Source: Candidatus Kuenenia stuttgartensis (GTDB lineage: Bacteria; Planctomycetota; Planctomycetia; Pirellulales; UBA1268). From it: a stretch of DNA of 46,532 nucleotides. Position 1 is the first letter of the stretch. The number at the start of each line of letters is the position of its first letter. A program made the position numbers and the translations under genes. Under the pieces are notes generated by a model. It was not told the DNA's origin. It made no database searches and worked only from the letters and a program-made list of their open reading frames with translations. Of the stretch, positions 10,331-19,706 are shown one piece after another. The stretch spans positions 1 to 46,532 of the forward strand of contig CAMCCR010000004.1 in assembly GCA_945873085.1 (NCBI GenBank), given 5' to 3'.

Positions 10331-11464
10331 TCAGCCGGCGCCGCTCCATCCCGCCTCGACGAGCCGGACGGCGGCATCGATAGCCGCTTCCATGCTCGTC
10401 GAATCGGCGTCACCGCGGCCGACGATGTCGAATGCCGTCCCGTGGGCGACGCTCGTCCTCACCAGCGGCAGACCGAGCGTGATGTTCACCGCCCGGTGCA
10501 TGCCGAGAAGCTTGACCGGGATGTGCCCCTGATCGTGGTACTGGGCCACGATCCCGTCGAAGCCCCCGCGGGCGGCGCGGAGAAAGAGCGTGTCGGCAGG
10601 GAAGGGGCCTGCGGCCTCGATCCCGGCAGCGCGCAGCGCGGCGACCGCCGGAGCGATGATCCGCGTCTCCTCATCGCCGAACAGCCCTCCCTCGCCCCCA
10701 TGGGGATTGAGGGCTGCCACCCCGATCCTCGGGCGCCGTCCGAGCAGCGCCACGAGGAGGGAAGCCAATCGCTCCCCTGCGGCGACGATCCCCGGGGTGG
10801 AGAGCCGCTCGATCGCCGTGGCGAGCGACTCGTGGAGCGTGACATGGACGACCCCGAGCGGACCATGCACCAAGCCATCCGTGGTCGGCGGGAGCCAGAG
10901 CATCATCGAGGCAGCGGCGTCGGGGAGCCCGCAGGCTCGCGCCAGCCATTCGGTGTGCCCGGGGACGTCGTGCCCCGCGGCGTGGAGCGCTTCCTTGTGA
11001 AGCGGCCCGGTGACGAGGGCTCCGCGGCGGCCGGCGCCGTGCACGAGCCGAAAGGCCGTCTCCAGCGCTCCTACCGCTGCCCGACCACCGGCCGCGGAGA
11101 TCCGGCCACGGGGAACGATCTCTGCGGCGTTGTCCGGCTCGACGACAACCACCGTCTCGGCGTTCGAGGGGCGTGGGTCATCCGCCGCCACCTGCTCCAC
11201 CGCCAGCCGCGGCAGGGACCTCACGATTCGCAGTACGTCGCGGAGCAGCTCGGCCCGAGCCACGACGCGGAGCCTGGCCCGGGTATGGGCCGTGGTCCTG
11301 CTCCACGCGCCGAGAACGACCTCGGGGCCGATCCCCGCCGGATCACCGCACGTCAGGCAGACGAGCGTGGGGCAGGGGGGAGGCGGGGCAGGGGAGTGGC
11401 CGGTGGCAGGCAAGGCAAAAGCTTCGGCATGGGGGAAGGCCGACGGGGAGAAGAAACGCTTCAC
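10331..11464 (-). CDS. pdxA: 4-hydroxythreonine-4-phosphate dehydrogenase
   Basis: CGDPAGIGPEVVLGA; VTGPLHKEALHAAGHDVPGHTEWLA; GFDGIVAQYHDQGHIPVKLLG; ALNPHGGEGGLFGDEE. Confidence 0.95.
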   Translation of the reverse strand: MKRFFSPSAFPHAEAFALPATGHSPAPPPPCPTLVCLTCGDPAGIGPEVVLGAWSRTTAHTRARLRVVARAELLRDVLRIVRSLPRLAVEQVAADDPRPSNAETVVVVEPDNAAEIVPRGRISAAGGRAAVGALETAFRLVHGAGRRGALVTGPLHKEALHAAGHDVPGHTEWLARACGLPDAAASMMLWLPPTTDGLVHGPLGVVHVTLHESLATAIERLSTPGIVAAGERLASLLVALLGRRPRIGVAALNPHGGEGGLFGDEETRIIAPAVAALRAAGIEAAGPFPADTLFLRAARGGFDGIVAQYHDQGHIPVKLLGMHRAVNITLGLPLVRTSVAHGTAFDIVGRGDADSTSMEAAIDAAVRLVEAGWSGAG

Positions 11465-11565
11465 ACCGCGGCCGGAGCAGTTGTCTCGTGTCGAGACTGA
11501 CCCACCAGCCTATAGTTTCTTCCTTCTGTCCACACCCATGCCCTTCCCGAGGAGCGTCCCAGGCG

Positions 11566-12117
11566 ATGGAACGTGTCTACTCCCGTGCTGCGATGTTTGC
11601 CGTGGCCCTGATGCTGGCGACGGCGCTGCTCGGACTGTGGATCGGCGACCTCCACGGCCAAACCGATCGGGCCGTCCTCCGCTGGGGGACCGTTCATCGC
11701 CTCTCCGGGGTGTTTGCGGCCCTCATGGTGGTGCTCGTCAACAGCATGGCGGTCACGTACTTCATTGGCACCGGCCGCTGGTGCCGGGAGGTGGTGGAGA
11801 CCTACGGCCTCTCCGCCGCGCTCACCCAACGGGCGAAGGCAATCAAGCGGGCGGCGTTCCCCGGGTCGGTGATCGGAATGCTCGCCGTGGTGGGGATCGT
11901 GGCCCTCGGGGGGGCCGCCGACCCCGCCACCGGCCGCCCCGGAACTCAGAACTGGGTGACGCCCCACCTCGTCGGCGCCATGGCGCTGGCGGCGCTGATC
12001 GCCTGGTGCTTCCAGTCCCAGTTGCCGCGGATCCGCCGGCAACAAGCCCTCATCGAGGAGGTCCTCGATGAGGTTCGTGTCATCCGCCGCGACCGCGGTC
12101 TCGACGTCGAGGGCTGA
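11566..12117 (+). CDS. Hypothetical integral membrane protein (about 183 aa)
   Basis: ATG at 11566 in ORF 11173..12117; MERVYSRAAMFAVALMLATALLGLWIGDLHG... with four hydrophobic segments. Confidence 0.7.
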   Translation: MERVYSRAAMFAVALMLATALLGLWIGDLHGQTDRAVLRWGTVHRLSGVFAALMVVLVNSMAVTYFIGTGRWCREVVETYGLSAALTQRAKAIKRAAFPGSVIGMLAVVGIVALGGAADPATGRPGTQNWVTPHLVGAMALAALIAWCFQSQLPRIRRQQALIEEVLDEVRVIRRDRGLDVEG

Positions 12118-12166
12118 TCCCAACTCGCCCAAGCCCATGACAAGCATGAATGGGCTGGGGGGCCAG

Positions 12167-13126
12167 TCAGGGCACGGCTGACGGCGCGGCGGGGAGTTCC
12201 TCCTGCACGGCCCGCGTCGGCACCCGGAAGGCCCGTTCGGCGACGGTGATCCCTGCCGCCAGCGTGATCCCCAACGCCAGCGACGCCGACAGGAGCAGGC
12301 GGTCGTGGCTGTGAAACTCCACCTCCGGGAGGAGGTCGGCGGCGGCAATGCAGACAAACGCCCCTGCGGCCAATCCCAGCGCTGCCCCGAGGAACTCCTC
12401 CCGGCCACCGCCAGCGCCCCGCAGGCAGGCAAGGAAGATCACCGCCCCGAGCGGCACGAGGCAGGCGTGAACGAGATTGACCGTCCGCTGCAGGCCGGGG
12501 GAGGCCCCCGCCTTGAGCATCAGCGCGGCGATCAATCCGGCATCGATCGGCTTGTGGAGGAGGATCGCCAACAGCGGCGCGACGCCGGTCAACAGTCCGC
12601 CACGCCCCGCGGGGAGATCCATCGCGGCCGCCAGCGCGGCGCCGTCAGCCAGACTGTGGACCGCGAGCCCCGCAAACGCGCCGTACCAGCTCGCGCCTCC
12701 CCGGCCGATCGGCCCGGTCTCGACGGGATGATGGTGGTGCGTGCCGGGCAGATGGGCGGCGTGGGGCCCGTGATCGCAGCCTCCGGCGGGCCCGTGCTCC
12801 GGATCGGCGGCGTGGTGCGCATGGCCATGGAAGGCACGCTCGAGAAGGAACATGAGGAAGAAACCGGCCAGCACCCACGGAGCGGCATCGTCGACACGCC
12901 CGCCGCAGGCCCGGGTGGCGTGGGGGAGGAGGTGGAGGAACGCGACCCCGAGGAGGATCCCCCCGGTGAACGACAACAGCACCTGCATCCGCCGGTGGCC
13001 GAGGCGGAGGAACGCTACCGAAGCGCCTCCCACGTAGGCGGCAACCGTCGTCAGGACGAGGCCGACGACAAGGGCCCGGACGTCGATGCCGGCGATCGGA
13101 AGGAACGCGACCGACGGGGAGACCAT
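12167..13126 (-). CDS. ZIP-family metal transporter
   Basis: Frame of ORF 12167..13174; multiple TMs, His-rich loop FHGHAHHAADPEHGPAGGCDHGPHAAHLPGTHHHH, AVHSLADGAALAAA and HKPIDAGLIAALML ZIP motifs. Start uncertain. Confidence 0.88.
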   Translation of the reverse strand: MVSPSVAFLPIAGIDVRALVVGLVLTTVAAYVGGASVAFLRLGHRRMQVLLSFTGGILLGVAFLHLLPHATRACGGRVDDAAPWVLAGFFLMFLLERAFHGHAHHAADPEHGPAGGCDHGPHAAHLPGTHHHHPVETGPIGRGGASWYGAFAGLAVHSLADGAALAAAMDLPAGRGGLLTGVAPLLAILLHKPIDAGLIAALMLKAGASPGLQRTVNLVHACLVPLGAVIFLACLRGAGGGREEFLGAALGLAAGAFVCIAAADLLPEVEFHSHDRLLLSASLALGITLAAGITVAERAFRVPTRAVQEELPAAPSAVP

Positions 13127-13233
13127 GGGCGGACCGGGGATTATGGGGCAGACAACCAACAATAATCGCCTCACCGTGGCCTTTCGGCAAGGTGCGCGGC
13201 GGGCGGAGCGGCTTCACGGCCGCCCTTGAGGCG

Positions 13234-13965
13234 TCAGCGGCGGTAGTTCCACGGCGCCGGGGTTGATGGCATCGACCGCGCGGCCTGCTCCATCTGCTGC
13301 CGCACGTATTGCCGCGCCGGGAGCGTCTTCTCGCTCCAGTGCGCGTCGGTGGCTGACAGGACACCGAGCGCCACGACCAAGACATAGCTGAGGAGATTCG
13401 ACCAAGCCTCGGGGCCGTAGAACTTCATCGCGGTGCCGAACGACGTCTTGAACTTCGGGCCGAACTGCCCCTCCTTGACGCTCCAGATCTCGTCGAGAAT
13501 CAGATGGACGAGGAATCCGAGCACGACGGAACTGGCGACGAAGTACCGGTGGATCGGCTCCTCGGTACTGAAGGAGAGGAAGGCCACCTGGCCAGCCACC
13601 GCCGCCGCAGGGAGGCTGTGAAGCATGCCGCGCTGGACGGAGTACTTCGACACCAGCCACGCCACCCCATACCGGACGGCGAGATAGAGGCTGGCTCCGG
13701 CCAGCACGATCGCCTCCAGAGAGAGCCCCGCCTGCTGGAGGCGGTGGATCATGAGGAGCGGCACGACCGCTGCGGCAAAACCGATGCTCTCGCGGAGCGA
13801 GTCCTCCTCGCCGCTGTCGAGGTCGGGCAGCATGCCCGCGAGCACGCAGAGCACGCCGCCGAGGATGCAGGTCGAGGGGGGCATGCCACCGATCTGCCAC
13901 ACCGCGACGGCATACGCCGCCCCGGCCAAGGCCGACCCAGTAATGTGCACGCGCAGTCCGGGCAC
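13234..13965 (-). CDS. Membrane-bound metal-dependent hydrolase, YdjM/DUF457-like
   Basis: GTG start with GGGAGG SD-like upstream; VHITGSALAGAAY...GMLPDLDS...VHLILDEIWS. Confidence 0.8.
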   Translation of the reverse strand: MPGLRVHITGSALAGAAYAVAVWQIGGMPPSTCILGGVLCVLAGMLPDLDSGEEDSLRESIGFAAAVVPLLMIHRLQQAGLSLEAIVLAGASLYLAVRYGVAWLVSKYSVQRGMLHSLPAAAVAGQVAFLSFSTEEPIHRYFVASSVVLGFLVHLILDEIWSVKEGQFGPKFKTSFGTAMKFYGPEAWSNLLSYVLVVALGVLSATDAHWSEKTLPARQYVRQQMEQAARSMPSTPAPWNYRR

Positions 13966-14653
13966 CGCATCCCTCCCTGGCGAATCGACAACTCGTCCAC
14001 CACGCCCACGCTTCGCTGGCGCAGCGGAATCCGGCTCCCTCGGGCATCCTTGCCTCCGGGGCACAGATCCTTGTCAGTAGTCGGCAGGCCTGTCCTCGCG
14101 ACGTCAACGCGAGACGGCGGCGCGGCGTGCGCTGCCAGAGCGGCAAGGTCGGCCGGCAACGGCAGGTTCGGAAGCGGAGGCCCTTCCCTCACAACCGGCG
14201 AAGTCAGGAAAAGAACGCAAACAGGAAAAAACACCGGGATTGGGGGAGATCCCGCGAGTGCGGGCCAGCGGACCACGACTTCCAAAACTACGCAGTCAGC
14301 CCCGAGCCACCAAGCCACTCAAACCACGAACTCGACACAAAGCCCGCACGCAACGCGAAGCCCGCAGGCCACAAAAACCCCGCACGCGCCGCGACCCTCA
14401 AAGTCTTGGCCGCAACCGATCCCGATCCTTGTGGCCTGTGGATCAGGTGGGCCGCCGACGGTGGCTAGGCCGGGAAAACCCGTCGGCCCCCCCTGCCCGT
14501 CCGTCCCTGGGAAACTCCCGGAAATCAGGCCGAGTCCTCTGCGAACTGCCCTTCGACGCCCGCGCTGCCATCCCTACACTCCCGCCCCCGCGGGCCGGGT
14601 CGACCAAGTCCCGCACTGACCGCGCTACCCCATCGCAGACGAGGAGACAGGAC

Positions 14654-15592
14654 GTGGCCGTCGAAGGATACGACCTGGTGATGATTGGCCTCCTCGCCGT
14701 CGCCGCCCTGCTCGGGTACTTCAAGGGGATGGTCTGGCAACTGGCCTGGATTGCCGGGATCGTTGCCAGTTCGTTCGTGGCCCTGCGGTTTGCGCCGCAG
14801 TTCGCCCACCTGTTCGGGCAGCAGGCCCCTTGGAACCGGTTCCTCGCCATGCTGGCGCTCTACGTCGGCACGTCGCTGGCGGTGTGGATCCTCTTCCGGC
14901 TCGTCTCGGGATTCATCAACGCCATCCATCTCTCCGCCTTCGATCACCAACTCGGATTGCTCCTCGGCCTGGCGAAGGGGGCGCTGTTGTGCATCGTCAT
15001 CACCTTCTTCGCCGTCACGCTCGCCCCCGACTACCGCCATCAGATCGTCGCCAGCCGCAGCGGCCGCTTCGTGGCCGAACTCATCGTCCGCGCCGACACC
15101 TATCTCCCGAAGGAGATTCACGACACCGTCGAGCCCTTCGTCGACCAGTTCGAACGCCAGTTCGCCCAGCCGGGAGTGGGAAGCATCGACGGACCGGCCT
15201 CTGCCTCGCCACAGGGCGGAACGTTCGGAGTGCCGGCTGGTCAGGCAGCCGGGCAACTTGCCGGCGGCGGGCTGTCATTCCAGACACTCATTGACGGGGT
15301 CAGTTCGGCCGCAGCCTGGGCCGGATCGGAGCAGGGGAGTGGTGCTGTTCATCAGGCGGGGGGCGCCCTCCCGCCGGGCAGCGCCTGGTTTGCCCCCCCG
15401 GCTGGCACGAGGTCGGCCCCGGCCCCGTCTTCGGTTCCGGCGCTCCCGGCGCTCCCGGCGCTCCCGGCCGGGTTTCAACCGATCGCCCCGGCCCCCGTTC
15501 CTGAACCACCTCGACCGACCGCGAGCCGGTACAGCAGCCCAGCTCCGGCAGGCTATCCCGTCGGCGCGCAGTCACCGTTGCCGGTACGCTGA
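14654..15592 (+). CDS. CvpA family protein with Pro/Ala-rich C-terminal tail
   Basis: GTG start; YDLVMIGLLAVAALLGYFKGMVWQLAWIAGIVASSFVALRFAPQFAHLF typical CvpA topology; low-complexity tail SVPALPALPALPAGFQPIAP. Confidence 0.85.
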   Translation: MAVEGYDLVMIGLLAVAALLGYFKGMVWQLAWIAGIVASSFVALRFAPQFAHLFGQQAPWNRFLAMLALYVGTSLAVWILFRLVSGFINAIHLSAFDHQLGLLLGLAKGALLCIVITFFAVTLAPDYRHQIVASRSGRFVAELIVRADTYLPKEIHDTVEPFVDQFERQFAQPGVGSIDGPASASPQGGTFGVPAGQAAGQLAGGGLSFQTLIDGVSSAAAWAGSEQGSGAVHQAGGALPPGSAWFAPPAGTRSAPAPSSVPALPALPALPAGFQPIAPAPVPEPPRPTASRYSSPAPAGYPVGAQSPLPVR

Positions 15593-15801
15593 TCAGGCCC
15601 AAGCGAGTCATGCGAGGAACGGTCCTCGAACCGCCGGCCATCATCACCGCGATCAGAGGGCGAGAGGTAGGGGCAGGGGACCGCTTCGCGGCAACTGGGC
15701 CGCGGCGGGAAAAAGGGCGTTTTCCCCGGGAAAAAACGACCCTCAATCGGACATAAGAGACATTATCGGACGTTGGGGAGAGGGGAGAATCAGGCCGCTT
15801 T

Positions 15802-16776
15802 TCAGGCGGAAACCTGATCGGCCTCGAGGAACTTTCCCATCGCCCGGAACTTCCCGTAGCGGGCGTCGACCAGCGCCGCCGGCGGGTTGGTGAGGAGCTC
15901 CTTGAGCGTCCGCACGAGGTAGTTCTTCACTCGACTGGCCATCTGCCGCGGATCACGGTGAGCGCCGCCCGGCGGCTCCTCGATGACCGCGTCGATGACC
16001 CCGAGCGACCGGAGATCGTGCGATCGCATCTTCAGGGCCCGCGCCGCCTCGGCCTTGTGCTCGGCGCCTTTCCAGAGAATCCCGGCGCAGCCCTCCGGAC
16101 TGATGACGCTGTAGTAGGCATGCTCGAGGACGGCCACCCGGTCGCCGACGCCGATCCCCAAAGCCCCCCCGGAGCCACCCTCGCCGATGACGACGCACAC
16201 GACCGGGACCGGGAGGGTCGCCATGAGGAACATGCTCTCGGCGATCACCTGGGCCTGGCCCCGTTCCTCAGCGCCGACGCCGGGATAGGCACCGGGAGTG
16301 TCGATGAGGCAGATCACCGGCAGGCCGTACTTCGCCGCCAGCCGCATCTTGCCCATCGCCTTGCGGTAGCCCTCCGGATGGGCGCAGCCGAAGTGACAGG
16401 CCTGGCGTTCGGCGAGCGTTTTCCCTTTTTGGTGGCCGACGACGAGCACCTTGTGCCGGTCGAGCTTCGCAAACCCGGTCAGCATCGCCGGATCATCGCC
16501 GAAGGCCCGGTCGCCGTGGAGTTCGACGAACTCGTCGAAGACCTGCAACACGTAGTCACTCGTCTTCGGCCGGTCGGGATGACGGGCCACCTCGACGGTC
16601 TGCCACGGGTCGAGGCCGCTGAAAACCCGCTTCTGGATCTCGACGAGCTCCCGCTTCAGCCGCCGGACTTCCTCCTGCTGCAGGGCGCCGAGCGGCGCGG
16701 CCTCCAGAGCGGCGATCCGGTCTTCGATCTCGTAGATCGGCTTCTCGAGGGGAAGCCGGTGCAGGCCGCGGGACAT
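15802..16776 (-). CDS. accA: Acetyl-CoA carboxylase carboxyltransferase subunit alpha
   Basis: LHGDRAFGDDPAM; GHQKGKTLAERQACHFGCAHPEGYRKAMGKMRLAAKYGLPVICLIDTPGAYPGVGAEERGQA; GEGGSGGALGIGVGDRVAVLEHAYYSVISPEGCA. Confidence 0.97.
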   Translation of the reverse strand: MSRGLHRLPLEKPIYEIEDRIAALEAAPLGALQQEEVRRLKRELVEIQKRVFSGLDPWQTVEVARHPDRPKTSDYVLQVFDEFVELHGDRAFGDDPAMLTGFAKLDRHKVLVVGHQKGKTLAERQACHFGCAHPEGYRKAMGKMRLAAKYGLPVICLIDTPGAYPGVGAEERGQAQVIAESMFLMATLPVPVVCVVIGEGGSGGALGIGVGDRVAVLEHAYYSVISPEGCAGILWKGAEHKAEAARALKMRSHDLRSLGVIDAVIEEPPGGAHRDPRQMASRVKNYLVRTLKELLTNPPAALVDARYGKFRAMGKFLEADQVSA

Positions 16777-16936
16777 GGGGCGCTCCGGGCGCGGGAGTGG
16801 GAATGGGGCGGTCGAACCGAGCAGTTTCCCATGGCCGCGCGGCAGGAGTCAATTCGAAGTTGAGGTTCGAATCGGACGGCGGCCGGAGCCCTGCGGCCGG
16901 GCCGGCAGGCGGACCCCGGCCGATCAGGCCGGCGAC

Positions 16937-17794
16937 TCAGACGAGGCCCGGATCGCGTTCGAAGAAGCGCAGCTGCTTGAGCTGCCGGACGATCTCGTCC
17001 ATCGAGGCGGGCCGGTCGGCAAGCTTCTTCGCCATCATCTGACGGATGAGCTTGGAGGCCGCGGGGGTGACGTTCCGGTTTGCCGCCTCGACCAGGGGCG
17101 CCGCGGCGTAGATGTGCTTGCCGAGGAGGTCGTTTTGGTCGGCGCCGGTGAACGGCGGCGTGCCGGCGAGCATCTCGTAGGCCAGGCAGCCGAGGGAGTA
17201 GATGTCACTCCGGAAATCGAACGGCTGCCCCCGGATCTGCTCTGGGGCCATGTAGCTCGGCGTCCCTTGCGCCTGCTTCTTGGTCCACAGGAGCCTGGCA
17301 AAAGCGCCGGGAGGCTTTCCGGCGATGGCATAGTCGAGGACGCGCACATCGCCATCGGGCGCGACGAGAACGTTGGCCGGCTTCACGTCGCGGTGCACCC
17401 AGCCCTTGCCATGGAGGAAGCCGAGCCCTTCGGCGATGCCGATGAGGATCTTCACCGCCTTGGGCATCGTCCGCTCCCGCTCGCTCGCCGAAGTGATGCC
17501 GCGGCGGAGGTTCGGATGGGGGAACAGATCCATGACGAGACAGGGCATCCGCTGGTGAACCTCCAGCCGATGGACACGAATGAGATGGGGATGCACGAGG
17601 TCCTGCCCGACGCGGAGCTCATGCTCGAGTTGCCGGCGCTGCGACTTGTCGGCGACAAACTCCGGCATCAAGACCTTGACCGCCACCTGGCGGCCTTCGC
17701 TCGTGTCAAAGGCGCTCCACACCTGGCACTGACGGCCGAGCCCGAGTTGCTGCTGAAGATTGAGCGGACCGAGCCGATCGGGAGGTTTGGCCAT
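16937..17794 (-). CDS. Serine/threonine protein kinase (cytosolic, single domain)
   Basis: VAVKVL, HRDVKPANVLV, LDYA in place of DFG, YMAPEQ, SDIYSLGCLAYEMLAGTPPF. Confidence 0.93.
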   Translation of the reverse strand: MAKPPDRLGPLNLQQQLGLGRQCQVWSAFDTSEGRQVAVKVLMPEFVADKSQRRQLEHELRVGQDLVHPHLIRVHRLEVHQRMPCLVMDLFPHPNLRRGITSASERERTMPKAVKILIGIAEGLGFLHGKGWVHRDVKPANVLVAPDGDVRVLDYAIAGKPPGAFARLLWTKKQAQGTPSYMAPEQIRGQPFDFRSDIYSLGCLAYEMLAGTPPFTGADQNDLLGKHIYAAAPLVEAANRNVTPAASKLIRQMMAKKLADRPASMDEIVRQLKQLRFFERDPGLV

Positions 17795-17803
17795 GGTGCG
17801 TCG

Positions 17804-18619
17804 TTACGGGGCGGAAAGTGAGGACGAATCTGATGAAGGAGCGGGCCGGGTGCGGGCGGGATCGATGGCGATCGAAACGAGAACGAGCCCCTGCGGAGGC
17901 GCCGTGGGGCCGGCTGCCGGCCGATGCCTGGCGGCGAGCACGTCGGCCATCCAATCCGGCCCCCGGCGACCGCATCCGACCATCACCAGCGACCCGACAA
18001 TGATCCGCACCATGTTGTGGAGGAATCCATTCCCCTCCACCTCGGCCCAGACTTCGCCGTCGGGAAGGTCGTCCCCTCCCCGACGCCTGAAGACATCGAG
18101 GCGATGGATTGTGCGCACTTTCGAGAGCCGGGTGGAGGGCGTCGTCTCGAAACTGGTGAAATCGTGCTCCCCGACGAGCGCCGCCGCGGCGGCGGCCATC
18201 GCATCGAGGTCGAGACGGGTCTTCCACCGCCAGACGAGGTGCCGGGACAACACCGGCCGCCAGGGGGCGTCGTGGATCCGGTAGCGGTACACCTTGCTCA
18301 CCGCTCCCCACACCGGGTCGAAACCTGGGGCGGCCTCCTCGCCGTCGATCACCGTGATGTCACTCGGCAGCAGCGCATTGAGAGCCCTGACCCACGTGCG
18401 GGCCTCGTGCGGCGCCGTGGTCTCAAACGACACGACCTGCCCCATGGCGTGCACGCCGGCATCGGTGCGGCTTGAGCCACGGGGCATGATCTCCTCGCCG
18501 CTCACCGCTCGGATCGCCTCGGCGAGAGTCCCCTGCACCGTCGCCTGCCCGGGCTGGACCTGCCACCCCGAGAAACGGGTGCCTTCATAGCCCAGCGTGA
18601 GGCGGATGGTGCGCGTCAT
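17804..18619 (-). CDS. truA: tRNA pseudouridine synthase A
   Basis: MTRTIRLTLGYEGTRFSGWQVQPGQATVQG; SSRTDAGVHAMGQV; VYRYRI; EGNGFLHNMVRIIVGSL. 4-nt overlap with asd. Confidence 0.96.
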   Translation of the reverse strand: MTRTIRLTLGYEGTRFSGWQVQPGQATVQGTLAEAIRAVSGEEIMPRGSSRTDAGVHAMGQVVSFETTAPHEARTWVRALNALLPSDITVIDGEEAAPGFDPVWGAVSKVYRYRIHDAPWRPVLSRHLVWRWKTRLDLDAMAAAAAALVGEHDFTSFETTPSTRLSKVRTIHRLDVFRRRGGDDLPDGEVWAEVEGNGFLHNMVRIIVGSLVMVGCGRRGPDWMADVLAARHRPAAGPTAPPQGLVLVSIAIDPARTRPAPSSDSSSLSAP

Positions 18620-19650
18620 GGACGCACCGGCACCCCGCCCCGGTCGGCCATCCGCGCCGCCAGATGTTCGGCGATCTGGACGGCGTTTGTGGCAGCTCCC
18701 TTCCGCAGATTGTCGGAGACGCACCACAGCGCGATGCCGCAGGGGCTCGAGTCATCCTCGCGGATCCGTCCCACAAACACCTCGTCGCGCCCGCTGCAGT
18801 CGCGCGGGAGCGGGTAGAGCTTCGAAGCCAAATCATCGACGACCACGATTCCCGGCGCGTTCTCCAGGAGCCTGCGGGCCTCGGCGGCGGAGAGCTTGCG
18901 CTCGGTCTCGATGAGGATCGATTCGCTGTGGCAGTTGGCCACGGGCACGCGGATGCAGGTCGCACAGACGCCGATCGATTCGTCGCCGAGGATCTTCCGC
19001 GTCTCGTGGACCATCTTCAGTTCCTCGCTCGTGCTCCCGCCGGGACGGGGGGAACCGATCTGCGGGATGAGGTTGGCGGCGATGGGGTGGGAGAACACCG
19101 ACCTCACCTCCCCCCTGCCCTCCAGCCACGCGGCGGTCGCGTCGCGGAGTTCGGAGGTCGCCGCCAGCCCGGCGCCACTCACGGCCTGGTAGGTGCTGAC
19201 GATGACGCGCTTTACCCGGGCCGCGTCGTGGAGCGGCTTCATCACCATCACCATCTGCGTCGTCGAGCAATTGGGGCTCGCAATCAGCCCCTTGTGCCGA
19301 TCGATGTCGCCGGGATTCACCTCGGGAATCACCAGCGGCACGTCGGGACGCATCCGGAAATAGCCACTCTCGTCGACCACCACGGTGCCCCGTTCCACGG
19401 CCCACGGCACGAACTCGGCGGCCACCTCGTCCGGCGTGCTGCCGATCGCGATCTGCACCCCTTCGAACGACTCCGGGCGGAGCACCTCGACATCCATCGT
19501 CACCCCGGCGACGGTGAACGGCTTGCCTGCCGTCCGCGGTGACGCGAGGAGCTTGATCCGCCGGGCAGGGAACTGCCGGGCGAGGAGCGACTCGACGATG
19601 ATCCGGCCCACGGCGCCGGTGGCGCCAACGACTGCGATGGTGTCGATCAT
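18616..19650 (-). CDS. asd: Aspartate-semialdehyde dehydrogenase
   Basis: VVGATGAVGRIIVESL; GLIASPNCSTTQMVM; STYQAVSGAGLAA; RVPVANCHSESILIETE. Confidence 0.96.
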   Translation of the reverse strand: MIDTIAVVGATGAVGRIIVESLLARQFPARRIKLLASPRTAGKPFTVAGVTMDVEVLRPESFEGVQIAIGSTPDEVAAEFVPWAVERGTVVVDESGYFRMRPDVPLVIPEVNPGDIDRHKGLIASPNCSTTQMVMVMKPLHDAARVKRVIVSTYQAVSGAGLAATSELRDATAAWLEGRGEVRSVFSHPIAANLIPQIGSPRPGGSTSEELKMVHETRKILGDESIGVCATCIRVPVANCHSESILIETERKLSAAEARRLLENAPGIVVVDDLASKLYPLPRDCSGRDEVFVGRIREDDSSPCGIALWCVSDNLRKGAATNAVQIAEHLAARMADRGGVPVRP

Positions 19651-19706
19651 GGAAAGCGTTCCGGGCTAACGCCGCGGAGTGAGAGGAAGGAAACGGAAGA
19701 AAAAGA

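Noticed and set aside
12118-12166. AGCCCAT...ATGGGCT inverted repeat between convergent genes
   Set aside because: Likely an ordinary bidirectional terminator, but without a T-run and with bulges; not distinctive enough to report.
15680-15760. GGGCGTTTTCCCCGGGAAAAAACGACCC considered as a bidirectional terminator after the cvpA-like gene
   Set aside because: Imperfect pairing and about 100 nt from the stop; too weak to call with confidence.
16861-16930. T-loop-like GGTTCGAATC suggestive of a tRNA
   Set aside because: Flanking sequence cannot form a tRNA cloverleaf: no acceptor or anticodon stems visible.
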